Below are positions 8,801-16,814 of a DNA stretch of 64,000 bases, piece by piece; within the stretch, counting starts at the first letter, position 1, and the number at the start of each line of letters is the position of its first letter. The position numbers and the translations under genes are program-made. The DNA lies in contig NZ_JASDCS010000005.1 of assembly GCF_030407815.1 (NCBI RefSeq), forward strand, positions 1-64,000. Reading direction: 5' to 3'. The notes under the pieces are model-generated. The model ran no database searches. It was given only the letters and a program-made list of their open reading frames with translations, and was not told the origin of the DNA. The stretch comes from Psychrobacter sp. APC 3281 (GTDB taxonomy: Bacteria; Pseudomonadota; Gammaproteobacteria; Pseudomonadales; Moraxellaceae).

Positions 8801-11104
8801 AGTCGCAACACCGCGTAAGGTGTTCTTGCCGCGCTGTAAATCAACAGCATAGTAATCGAAAGCCGTTACATTCTGTTTTTCTTGCTCAGCAGTTTTACCT
8901 ATTTTTTGTTCTGATACAGCTTTGCCGTTGGCATATAGTGTGAACACAGACCCAAGCGGTGCCTGAACCTGTACCATTTGTTTATAAGTGCTAAGCTGCT
9001 GACCTTCGTTTAGGTTAATGAAGGCAACATCGTTACTCGCCACTTCTTTTAAGTATTCTTCGAGCTCTTTTTCTACTGGTGGAGCAACAGTGGTTACCGT
9101 CATATTAACACGGCTATCTACTGGATTGACCATTTCATTAACGATAGCCGAATCACAGTTATTACCAAGGTCTAAGTCACCATTGATGTTACAGCCACTA
9201 GCATTTACATTGTCGGTCGTGTCGGTATCATAATCAGGCTCTAATGTCAGCTCAGACTTCACCGCTTGCTCAAGTGTGTCGTTTTTTGCACTGATACGCT
9301 TGCTACGAGCGACCAGTTCGGTGTTCAAGCGCTCAGTGCTATCTGCCATGCCACCAACGATTGCAAAATCCGCACGATGCAGTTCACCGTATTTCAAATC
9401 AACAAAACGACTACCGGCATCACCAGCATTGCGATTGCTTTGAGTGACCAGTTCAGTTTCTCTAGGAATGGTAGTACGATCGACCTTTAGTACGTGTGTT
9501 TTTGCACTGATACCATAGAAGTTATATTTACCTTCAGGATCAGTCACGATGAAGTTGCCGTTCTCCATATAGATACGTACACCAGCGACACCCAGCTCGC
9601 CATCTTCTTTTTGCTGAATACCATCGCGGTTGATATCGTGATAGACCTTACCTACGATAATACCATCGGTATTCATCACGCCGCGGCTTACTTCGACAGG
9701 CCACTGCGCTTCTCTTGATGTCAATGTATTGTTGCTGTCATCACGACCGTATGCAGTCGCGCGATTGATACCATCGCCCCCTAACGCTGTTGATCCGATA
9801 AGGACACGGTAAGTAATATTTTTGGTTTCGCCTGCAGTGAGCGTGCCCAAGTTGAGTACTTGGTATTTACCGTCCGCTTTGAACTCAGTCGTTTGCGTTT
9901 GGTTGATAGTGATATCAGAAGTTGGGCTAACGCGCACACTATTATCGACATAATCAAAGCCACGTGGCAGCGCATCTTTCAACTCAACATTGTAGGCTGG
10001 GAATTTACCATCATTGGTGACTTTGATAGTGTAATTGACATAATCGCCAAACTCTGCGGTCTTTACATCGCCTTCCTTTTCTACTTTTAAAGCAGATGAA
10101 TTGTCTATGATGGCAATATTACTGCTGAGGTTGCTGCTAATACTATCAGCTGTCGGATCAACGCAAGCATCCAATGTGGCGATTAAAGCATCACCTTTTA
10201 AGGTTTGAATAATATCATCATTGATGGCGTTGGCATTGTTTTGTGTCGGAGCAGACAGGCGGTATTTACCAGTATTGTTACCAGTCTCTATCGCTTTTAG
10301 GGTGTAACTATCACCACTACCAGTAGGTCGATTAGAGGATTTAATGGTAATCCAAACTTCATCAGGCTCATTAGGATTGACGTTACACTGTGCGTAACTG
10401 GCATCAATATAAACGTTGTCACCGATTTGCGAGGTGGTTTTAGTACTGTCAAGTTGAGAGGTAGTAAAGTTGATTTTAGGTTCAACAATAACCAGTCTGT
10501 CAATTGCTTCGACACCTGCTATTGATGGATCTTCTAGTATGATAGCGCCAATCTTTACATCAGCGGTATCGCCATCTTCACCCTCGGCATCTGATAGAGC
10601 CTGTACGATAAGTTGAATACTTTCGCTCTGACCAAGCTTGATCTGAGCGCTCAAGTTATCGAGCATGATTTGTCTGTCTGCTGAATCAACCTTTTCATTA
10701 TTATTAAGGTCTTGATAGACCTTTAAATTAGAAACAGTTGGTGATATAGCAAGTGTCAGCTCGACAGTCTGATCGCTATAGCTTGTGTTGCTCAGTACGT
10801 TGACCCAACTTACCTGTGTATTAGGCATGACTGTACGTAAAGCATGCTGAGTCAAACTGATACCATATTCAGGTAAATTTGAGGCTTTTACTTGTACTTG
10901 GTTTGAGTCAGTACTGATAGTCGTGCTGGTCTCACTGCCAACGTTGTAGCTGGCTTGAGCAGTATTGCTGATCAGCTGTACCAATGTATCAGTTGCAGCA
11001 GATGCGGTATTTGATTGCATAAGCAACATTGCAAATGACAGCGCAGAGATCTTCGCTGTATGCAACGTAGCACGATTAGACAGTGTCATTAAAGATTTAG
11101 TCAT
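5804..11104 (-). CDS. Giant outer-membrane-barrel surface protein with DUF11, SdrB-like and Ig-like modules
   Basis: 1766 residues from the ATG at 11104; the frame extends 5 codons to a TTG, which is less likely as start. Order of parts: signal peptide (about 1-36, ending NTASA); a beta-rich N-terminal region; a DUF11-type repeat near residues 335-440 (YTIKVTNDGKFPAYNVELKDALP); an SdrB/Cna-B-like domain near 480-560 (GKVYHDINRDGIQQKEDGELGVAGV); an Ig/BIG-like module near 780-880 (PADGISEYQVVISLKDRDNRP). It then has a long C-terminal half of alternating beta strands with the GEYYPVYGDSS segment, and it ends in aromatic-rich strands and a final Phe, as expected of an outer-membrane beta-barrel. 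It probably sits in the outer membrane and exposes the modules. Its neighbours are other DUF11-like exported proteins. The function is unknown: adhesin, surface-layer anchor or export pore are all possible. Confidence 0.85.
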   Translation of the reverse strand: MTKSLMTLSNRATLHTAKISALSFAMLLMQSNTASAATDTLVQLISNTAQASYNVGSETSTTISTDSNQVQVKASNLPEYGISLTQHALRTVMPNTQVSWVNVLSNTSYSDQTVELTLAISPTVSNLKVYQDLNNNEKVDSADRQIMLDNLSAQIKLGQSESIQLIVQALSDAEGEDGDTADVKIGAIILEDPSIAGVEAIDRLVIVEPKINFTTSQLDSTKTTSQIGDNVYIDASYAQCNVNPNEPDEVWITIKSSNRPTGSGDSYTLKAIETGNNTGKYRLSAPTQNNANAINDDIIQTLKGDALIATLDACVDPTADSISSNLSSNIAIIDNSSALKVEKEGDVKTAEFGDYVNYTIKVTNDGKFPAYNVELKDALPRGFDYVDNSVRVSPTSDITINQTQTTEFKADGKYQVLNLGTLTAGETKNITYRVLIGSTALGGDGINRATAYGRDDSNNTLTSREAQWPVEVSRGVMNTDGIIVGKVYHDINRDGIQQKEDGELGVAGVRIYMENGNFIVTDPEGKYNFYGISAKTHVLKVDRTTIPRETELVTQSNRNAGDAGSRFVDLKYGELHRADFAIVGGMADSTERLNTELVARSKRISAKNDTLEQAVKSELTLEPDYDTDTTDNVNASGCNINGDLDLGNNCDSAIVNEMVNPVDSRVNMTVTTVAPPVEKELEEYLKEVASNDVAFINLNEGQQLSTYKQMVQVQAPLGSVFTLYANGKAVSEQKIGKTAEQEKQNVTAFDYYAVDLQRGKNTLRGVATDINGQIISEQTIKVLTPDSLEAIDYRTQAQLVPADGISEYQVVISLKDRDNRPYIGTTSLTLDTNIGRINLEDSSKDQAGTQVTVSGGELLIPVTAPSVPGKGELVIDTGSSKQIIPLQFTAQLRPLLAVGIVEGAISLKDFDGSSITDAQGAFEQELNDFAGNDDYTASGRAAMFLKGKVRGDYLLTLAYDSDKKGERLFRDIDPGEYYPVYGDSSAKGFDAQSTSKLYVRLDKGRSFAMYGDLKTQIDNDEGIELGQYNRTLTGLKAQFEDSNTRVTAFLAETSTSQRVNETRGLGISGPYPLAENFDAVLENSETVEVITRDANNPGLIINRETLTRFADYEIDPISRSLFLTAPIASQDIEGNPIYIRVTVEVDEGGEDYLVGGIAAKQQLTNKVAIGGSYVNSDDPLNKEELASVNSVVKFNDKLKLVAEYAMNKAENPNFQSSNQINATELTDSNVEGNALRIELDFDNKKNTRAKAYYNDADEGFVTGASPLTAGRTESGVEVTHTLNDKQTALKLEGVRTEEHTTDASREGVQASVEHRLSENIVGEIGVRYYKQDATAASRNTQAATDVVDITDDTLFNDDIINQSALSSVSNAEEDIEGTTVRARITSRLPKLNNSLVFAEYEQDIENSSRNATSIGGETPLGNLGRLYARHDLINSLSGTYGLDDTDERQRTVFGFDATYMKDGKVYSEYRMRDAISAREAEAGIGLKNKWYVQEGLTLNTLFERVESLEGEESNTATAAGIGVEYLAKENYKASGRFEKRWGETSDTLLGSAGIAYRYTDEVTFLAKDIYSRTDYSDGDRTINRFQLGAAYRDYDSNQLDMLAKFEYRLDDNNTGDDAYQKDTMVWSWNGNYHPTRPLTLSGRYAGKYTEYEADSLTSDNTAHAVYGRGLYDISERWDIGLQAGTYWNNQANDLAYMLGAEVGYSPMTNLWLSLGYNFMGFEDEDIAYDDSTQQGAYFRLRFKFDEDLFKREDPRKNQRLSSNSAF

Positions 11105-11134
11105 ATGTCGCTTATCCAATAAAATATAAAGGGG

Positions 11135-11224
11135 TAGAGTAGTAACTCTCCAGCTTGGCTAATCAAAATCGATTAGGTCAAGCTGGAGCGTTAGTCTATA
11201 AGCGTCTTGTGAAGCTTATAGACT
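11135..11224 (-). promoter_or_regulatory. Three consecutive hairpins in the spacer before the giant barrel gene
   Basis: In the 139 bp between the 702-residue gene and the barrel ATG: AGTCTATAAGC/GCTTATAGACT (11193-11224, 11-bp stem, 10-nt loop); CTCCAGCTTG/CAAGCTGGAG (11148-11188, 10-bp stem continuing as TAATC/GATTA inside); and AGAGT/ACTCT (11135-11149). The last two share two bases and so exclude each other in part. None has a T-tract. They would form in a transcript reading from the 702-residue gene into the barrel gene. Confidence 0.75.
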
Positions 11225-11243
11225 TTGCAATATTAAATATAAA

Positions 11244-13352
11244 TTAACGAGCGTTTTTGATTTTGATCTTAAAGGTCAAGGTGCCAACGCCACCAGGAAC
11301 TAATGTATAGTTAGTACCAAGAACCGCAGTACTGGTAGTACTAGCTGTGCCTGCAGTAGATGACGTAGTAGCAGAAGTAGCAGGTGAATTAGCTACTAAA
11401 TCCGCACCAGCTGAAAAGTTAGACAACAAATCCGAAATCGTTACACCAGTAAGATTAAAACCTAATGCTGCTGAAGAAGTGTTAGTCGCCTGAATACGAT
11501 AGATAACACATTGATCAGGGGTTGCATTGAGCACAGTTTGAACAAAGGTACTTGCAGCAACGGTAGCTTCACAAGCAGTATCTAGTGATTGAGACTTCAC
11601 TAAAGATAAGCCTCTGACATTAGTCGTATCAGTCACTGAAGTAGCAGCAGGCGCACCAACACCAGCTGGGGTCAAAGTTACGATAGTCGTTTCAGTGCTA
11701 CCAACAGCCGCCGCATCAGCAGCAGTTGCAGGAGTAGTGACATTACCTGAAGAGACATTGTAGTTGATCGCTAATGTGCCACCAGGTGCAATACCATTTG
11801 GAAATTGAGCGGTTGGTAGTGTAGTGCTATTAAGAGTATATGTATTACCACCAGCAACGGTAGGTTGTAGCGTTATAGTAACTGGAGCTCCACCATTAGG
11901 CGGTGTATAAGTAACACTGATAGGACCAGTAACCGGTCTGACAGCCGCATTATTGCCACCATCAGCAATAGTGAAAGTCAATGGATTGGTATTAGTACCT
12001 TCAGCATCCTGACCGCTGTTAATAATAGTAGTCTTCTGTGTGACTTGACCATCAGTACCTGAGGCAGGGGCAATTTCTCTAGTCGTTGGATTGCTCACTA
12101 TAACCGATCGTCTGGTGAAGTTAGTCACACCAGGAGTATCTATACCATCGCCGTTACCTTCACCCGCATCATCAGGTATTCTAGTAACACCTATAGTGCC
12201 ATCTGTACTATCAAAAATATCATAGTCAGTACCAAGTACAGGAGCAGCAATTAACGGGCTAACCGGACCGACGAACTTATCGTAGACTTCTGCGTGGTTA
12301 GTTACTGAACTATTAGCAGCTGTATACTGATCTCTATCGACATTAACTGTGAAAGTAATCGTGCGACTTGCGCCAACAGCTAAGTTTGCTACGGCAACAT
12401 TAATAGCTTGTCGAGTACCAACAGTAGAAATCGTAGCGGTACCAGCACCAGTTACGGTCACGTCTGATGCTGCGCCATTAGGCAAACTTAAACCTGCAGG
12501 AAGGACATCCCTGATGACAATATCAGTCGCAGCAGCACTATAGTCAGTAGTAGCGTTAGTCACTACGATACTATAGTTGATCTGCGGATTAGCTACTGTC
12601 AAATCGACAGTACTCGTCGCTGTTTTTACAATTTTGAAGGTAGGCAATCTCACGATAGTTTGGTTTTCATTCACCAATGTCGCATTTGCTGGAAGATTAG
12701 CAGTAAAGAAAGTACTGGTTGCTGTTAATGTACCTACACCTTTGTCATTACCATTACGAGCGTCTGGCGTAGTTGCTTCGTAGCTTAAGTTAGCTCTAGT
12801 ACCTGGCTGTAGTCTAATAGTACCACCATTAGCTATGGTACCTGTCTGTGCTTGACCATTTAAAGCGGCTACTTGAGTAGAAGTTAAAGGAGTACCATCT
12901 GCTTGTACAATAGTAAACGTAACAGGCGCAGTACCTAAAGCATAGTCTGGATTAGCCGTTACTAGTGCTGAGTCATTACCTGTGGTATTAATGGTATAAG
13001 TATCCGTCACGTTACCCGTGTTGGTTAAATTATGAGTAAAGGTAGTCGTACCACCTGGCGTAGCAGTCTGATTGATAGCAATATCGTCACCAATGCTGCC
13101 ATCATCAACAGTCGACGTGAGTGCAAAGTTAGCCGTTTCGCTAACATTGACAGTCACGATGTTTGACGTCACGTTTGGCTGAGCGATACCAGCAACACTG
13201 TAGTTTGCGGTTGCAACGTTATTGATGGCAGCAGCACCTGCACTAACACCACCAGTAGTATTAGGAGTAGCTGCATTAGCACCACCAGAGATACCCATTA
13301 CTGCGGCAATACCGACAGCAAGCAAGCTATAGTTAAAAGTATTTGATTTCAT
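11244..13352 (-). CDS. Exported DUF11-repeat surface protein
   Basis: 702 residues from the ATG at 13352, which has TGGAG 7-8 nt upstream; the open frame begins four codons earlier at a TTG. A signal peptide (MKSNTFNYSLLAVGIAAVMG to GGANA) is followed by a Thr/Asn/Val/Gly-rich beta sequence almost free of Cys and Lys, typical of extended surface proteins. DUF11-like units occur near residues 240-350 (INYSIVVTNAT, then IVIRDVLPAGLSLPNG). The C-terminal unit (LVKSQSLDTAC to TPDQCVIYRIQATN) contains the only two cysteines and resembles the C-terminus of the 669-residue protein upstream. It has no barrel and no sortase or lipoprotein signal. How it stays on the cell is unknown; the neighbouring barrel protein is a candidate partner (inference). 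Confidence 0.82.
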   Translation of the reverse strand: MKSNTFNYSLLAVGIAAVMGISGGANAATPNTTGGVSAGAAAINNVATANYSVAGIAQPNVTSNIVTVNVSETANFALTSTVDDGSIGDDIAINQTATPGGTTTFTHNLTNTGNVTDTYTINTTGNDSALVTANPDYALGTAPVTFTIVQADGTPLTSTQVAALNGQAQTGTIANGGTIRLQPGTRANLSYEATTPDARNGNDKGVGTLTATSTFFTANLPANATLVNENQTIVRLPTFKIVKTATSTVDLTVANPQINYSIVVTNATTDYSAAATDIVIRDVLPAGLSLPNGAASDVTVTGAGTATISTVGTRQAINVAVANLAVGASRTITFTVNVDRDQYTAANSSVTNHAEVYDKFVGPVSPLIAAPVLGTDYDIFDSTDGTIGVTRIPDDAGEGNGDGIDTPGVTNFTRRSVIVSNPTTREIAPASGTDGQVTQKTTIINSGQDAEGTNTNPLTFTIADGGNNAAVRPVTGPISVTYTPPNGGAPVTITLQPTVAGGNTYTLNSTTLPTAQFPNGIAPGGTLAINYNVSSGNVTTPATAADAAAVGSTETTIVTLTPAGVGAPAATSVTDTTNVRGLSLVKSQSLDTACEATVAASTFVQTVLNATPDQCVIYRIQATNTSSAALGFNLTGVTISDLLSNFSAGADLVANSPATSATTSSTAGTASTTSTAVLGTNYTLVPGGVGTLTFKIKIKNAR

Positions 13353-13429
13353 GTAGTACTCCAAAATGGATGGTAAAAGGCCGAATTAATAATGGAAGGG
13401 TGAAAAATAAAGGTTTAATCTTCTGTTAA

Positions 13430-13894
13430 TTAGTTAACAGTAGTGTTTAAAGCCACAGCAGCTGATTTTTTAGCTGGCAACAACTTGATATTCCAGCGTA
13501 AGGTACGGTATTCAGAATACGGAATTTTAACCATTTTGCCATCGACTTTGCGCATTAGCGGCATATCAGCATAGTTCTTACCATCAGTGCTGGCTTGTGC
13601 GCTGGCAGGATTTGCCTCACCAGTAAATGTCATGTTTGCAGGGATAGGCAATGTCACCATCAGATCATTAATGTCTTTATTGATGGTATTGGTATAAGTT
13701 GCTTTGTATTGAATGACAGTACCAGCTGGTGCTGTACGTACTGGTGAATATACTGTTTTGCCGTCCGCATTCTTAATGACCTGATTAGCAGTCAGTTCCA
13801 TTTTTAGAGCGTCGTCAGCATGAGCAGTACCTAGCAAACAAGTGGAGGCAAAGGTTGCTAGCATGACATTATGTAAGAAGTTAAAACGTTTCAT
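13430..13894 (-). CDS. Small secreted DUF11-like protein
   Basis: 154 residues with a signal peptide (1-26, ending GTAHA). The mature part is one beta-sandwich-like unit (GTVIQYKATYTNTINKDINDLMVTLPIPANMTF) that resembles a single DUF11 repeat: a statement on tension between terms, then a TLPIP turn. AAAGGA lies before the ATG. It is followed 77 bp later by the 702-residue DUF11 protein on the same strand with no terminator between, so they are probably cotranscribed. It may be a soluble subunit of a surface structure; this is inference. Confidence 0.75.
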   Translation of the reverse strand: MKRFNFLHNVMLATFASTCLLGTAHADDALKMELTANQVIKNADGKTVYSPVRTAPAGTVIQYKATYTNTINKDINDLMVTLPIPANMTFTGEANPASAQASTDGKNYADMPLMRKVDGKMVKIPYSEYRTLRWNIKLLPAKKSAAVALNTTVN

Positions 13895-14085
13895 ATAAAA
13901 TCCTTTCTTAGAACATGACTATCAGTAAAAAGCGAACGTCGTATATTATGGTAGAGAAACTAGTAATCTAATATCATTCGTCATTTAAAAGGCATCTATC
14001 TCCCTTTTTTCTATTTTCACATAATTAATACAATTAATCATAACAAGAATGATAACTGGCATTTTGGAGCATACAAACGGTAAAA

Positions 14086-14107
14086 GCCTTGTCTGGCTAG
14101 ACAGGGC
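14086..14107 (-). terminator. Hairpin terminator after the 669-residue gene
   Basis: GCCTTGTCT-ggct-AGACAGGGC forms a 9-bp stem with one G-T pair. On the minus strand it is followed by a short T-run (CTTTTACC). It lies just past the stop of the 669-residue gene and suggests that this gene is a separate unit from the 154/702-residue pair. Confidence 0.6.
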
Positions 14108-14142
14108 TTGATTAAATGCTCAGTGATTTGATAAACAGGTGT

Positions 14143-16152
14143 TTAGTTGCTAATGGTAGTACCATATTTAGTATTAAAACGAATAGCCTGACGGCGAGTG
14201 GCGGTGGTAGCACCTAAAGAAAAAGTATTGGTGGTAACTGTACCGTTGTTGCCAATAGATACCGAATTTGTTGCAAATGATGGAGTGCCACTATTCTCAC
14301 CAATAGGTGTTGGATTGACTAAGGTGGAGGTAATCGACGAATTATTAGAGTCATTTCTACTCTGTAGTGTATCTTTGATAATAATATCTGCTAGGGAAAC
14401 GTTACCACGATTTATAGCTTCAATTCTATAAGCGATACATTGTCCAGGGATAATGTCAGATATTGGTTTTGTACTATACGCACTACTAGCACTACCGTCA
14501 TAATTAACACCAATTGTGGCAAGGTTGTTTAGGCTACAGTCATGGACATACTGACTTTTGATTAATACCAACGCAGAATTTTCTTGAACAACATCACCGA
14601 AATTATTGCTAGGGTAGTTGTATTTACTGTTAGTAATGTCTATTTGTAGGACATTGCTCGTAGTATCTACAGAATATGTATAATTGCTAGGCTCATTTTG
14701 AGTAACGCAAAGCCTTGTATAACTACCTACTTGTGCTGCCGTCAAGCTAAAACTATAGGTTCCATCATTACCAATGTTTACCGTCTGAGGTGAGAACGTA
14801 CCACTATCAGTTGTACATTTATTTAGAGTAACGGTATGACCCGTAGTAAAGGGAATACCAGATTCAGTCGGTGAATCGTATTTGCCATTGAAATAAAAAC
14901 TATTACTTAGGTATTTGCTAGATATATCATCCTTAGATGGACTTAAAACATTACCGTTGTCATTAAATACAAAACCTGAGAAAGTATAACTAGCAGGAGT
15001 GTTAGTAATTGTACACGTAATCTCATCACCATAGCTCACATTATTTATCGCAAAGGTGCGACGCGTACCAGCATTGTTAACTGCCATCTCACCACTGCTA
15101 AAGACCACATCAGTGCCAGTCGTTGCGTTTGAACACGTATATGTGGTCTGGTAATCAAGTAGGTTACCATTAATGGTTTGTTCAGTAACGGTATAGTTAA
15201 CGCCTTCAGTTAGTGTGGTGACTGTGGTCGTATTGTCGGATATTACTGCACCAGACCCGCTCGTAGTAAAAGCTTCTACAAAGGTATTATTATCCGTACG
15301 TCGCAGTTCGATACGGAACTGATCGTCACCGTCCACGCGGCTACCATCCAATAGTTTGTTAACGATAATTTTTGGCGGCGCAAGGCAAAAATAGAAATCT
15401 GAATAGCCAACAGAGTGTGTACTAGTTAGACCCCTATCACTTCTAGTATTGCGATGCTTGAGAACTACAGGAGAATTGGCTGTACTGTAGGGCCATGTTG
15501 CGTCAATATTACATTCATTTACAGAACAGTTTCTTCCTGCGCGGCCTGTCACTTTACTATTATTAGTAATTTCATGAAAGTAAGGAAAATATGTTAACCG
15601 ACCGTTATTAAATGCTTCAGCTTCTTCTATATAAGGAATTTGGTTAGAACTTCCAGTTGAGTCTAAGTCCTGTATTTTGTAACCAATCTTACTCACAGAA
15701 CGATCTACTTGAACTGTTAAACTGTGATTGGTTTTAACGGTCGTAGAAATATGCGATAAGGTGATGGCTGAAGACGTAACACCATTTAAAGAATCATAAA
15801 AGGGTGATTTACTTCGCCCATTACCAAGATATATATCTTCTATATCTGAAAATGAAATCGTAAATACTTTACTGCCTGAGTTTTCATTAAAGGTAAAAGT
15901 ACGTAATTCCTCTCCACTCTTCCAAGATGATAAACTTGGAGCTGTACTAGCATTATTTGCGATATTGTATTTTTTATGACCCGAAGGGCAGCTTTCCGCA
16001 CTAAAATCATTAGGTGTAGCAAAAGGGTTAGCAACTGCAAAATTGCTAACCAATAACAGTATCACAAAGCCCATCAGGCTCAGTAGTTGGTATAGATAGC
16101 TACCAGAGGTACGTGAACTGACTAAATCTAAAAAGTGTTGAGCTTTATGCAT
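14143..16152 (-). CDS. Exported prealbumin-like/DUF11-like surface protein
   Basis: 669 residues. The N-terminal hydrophobic segment at about 21-42 (LYQLLSLMGFVILLLVSNFAVA) acts as a signal peptide after a longer N-region. The middle part (about 260-375) resembles SpaA/prealbumin-like folds of surface proteins: VNKLLDGSRVDGDDQFRIEL, then a GVNYTVTEQ strand and TYTCSNATTG. A second such unit follows at about 380-510. The C-terminal 150 residues (LVLIKSQYVHDC to PGQCIAYRIEAINRG and DIIIKDTLQ) are DUF11-like and match the C-terminal unit of the 702-residue protein, including both cysteines. A GGAAA-type RBS precedes the ATG. It is first in the minus-strand block and transcribed divergently from aceE. 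Confidence 0.8.
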   Translation of the reverse strand: MHKAQHFLDLVSSRTSGSYLYQLLSLMGFVILLLVSNFAVANPFATPNDFSAESCPSGHKKYNIANNASTAPSLSSWKSGEELRTFTFNENSGSKVFTISFSDIEDIYLGNGRSKSPFYDSLNGVTSSAITLSHISTTVKTNHSLTVQVDRSVSKIGYKIQDLDSTGSSNQIPYIEEAEAFNNGRLTYFPYFHEITNNSKVTGRAGRNCSVNECNIDATWPYSTANSPVVLKHRNTRSDRGLTSTHSVGYSDFYFCLAPPKIIVNKLLDGSRVDGDDQFRIELRRTDNNTFVEAFTTSGSGAVISDNTTTVTTLTEGVNYTVTEQTINGNLLDYQTTYTCSNATTGTDVVFSSGEMAVNNAGTRRTFAINNVSYGDEITCTITNTPASYTFSGFVFNDNGNVLSPSKDDISSKYLSNSFYFNGKYDSPTESGIPFTTGHTVTLNKCTTDSGTFSPQTVNIGNDGTYSFSLTAAQVGSYTRLCVTQNEPSNYTYSVDTTSNVLQIDITNSKYNYPSNNFGDVVQENSALVLIKSQYVHDCSLNNLATIGVNYDGSASSAYSTKPISDIIPGQCIAYRIEAINRGNVSLADIIIKDTLQSRNDSNNSSITSTLVNPTPIGENSGTPSFATNSVSIGNNGTVTTNTFSLGATTATRRQAIRFNTKYGTTISN

Positions 16153-16814
16153 GGCACCATTTCCAATAATTAGAATGTGTGAAAAAGTATGAAAAAAAAC
16201 GTTACCAAAAAATACTTCTCCTACAATATTATTACAGATTGACTACATATTAGCATCCAATAGACGACAGTCGGTAGTTTTCACGGTTCCGATGGCAACA
16301 CCTTAGTGATATTTAAATAGGGATTTCACAAAACACTTAAAATTTTTTCATTAGAAAGAGTAAGGCACGCCAGAATTATGTGCATCTGTGCCTAAGAGGT
16401 GTTATCGATAGCGTATATGTGTCCAATGGCGTATTAAGTTTACGGCAAGCCTATAATTATTTACCTAACAACTAATCATTATTTATTTAAAAAATACTTG
16501 TTATTTCTCCATTTCTCTACAGCCATAAACAATTCCCTCGCAAACGCTTATAATAGAATGTCAAAATCATCTATGACTGAATATACAGGGACAACAGTAT
16601 GATCTGTTTTGTAATTGCGTCCATTTGACGCATACGTCAATTCACAGTAGCGCTATTTTGTATAATCGAGCTGTACATCATCGTATAAAACAAGGGAATG
16701 CTTGGACATAGCAAGGAAGTCATAAGTAAACCGATATCTCACTTCACACCAGTATTTAACAAAGCCCTACCGTCTAGATAGGTAGGTATGACTGATATAA
16801 AAGGATCGACAACA
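16153..16814. promoter_or_regulatory. 660-bp divergent control region of aceE and the surface-protein block
   Basis: No gene is visible here. Plus-strand -10 candidates are TATAAT at 16549-16554 and TATAAT at 16661-16666, both with poor -35 boxes. A perfect inverted repeat TTGACG-CATA-CGTCAA lies at 16625-16640 between them. A stem CCTACC/GGTAGG (16766-16786) lies directly before the upstream ATG at 16788. The left part (16153-16350) is AT-rich and should hold the minus-strand promoter. Confidence 0.55.
16625..16640. promoter_or_regulatory. Putative operator TTGACG-N4-CGTCAA
   Basis: A perfect 6-bp inverted repeat with a 4-bp spacer, 21 bp upstream of a TATAAT box and about 175 bp upstream of aceE. 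In other proteobacteria aceEF is controlled by pyruvate-sensing regulators such as PdhR. The E. coli PdhR box is different, so the cognate regulator here is unknown. Confidence 0.4.

Noticed and set aside
13353-13364. TTG start adding four residues to the 702-residue surface protein
   Set aside because: The extension runs over the TGGAG that serves as ribosome binding site for the ATG at 13352. The same logic removed short TTG or GTG extensions of parA, the BCCT gene, ppa, the giant barrel gene and the zinc-ribbon gene.
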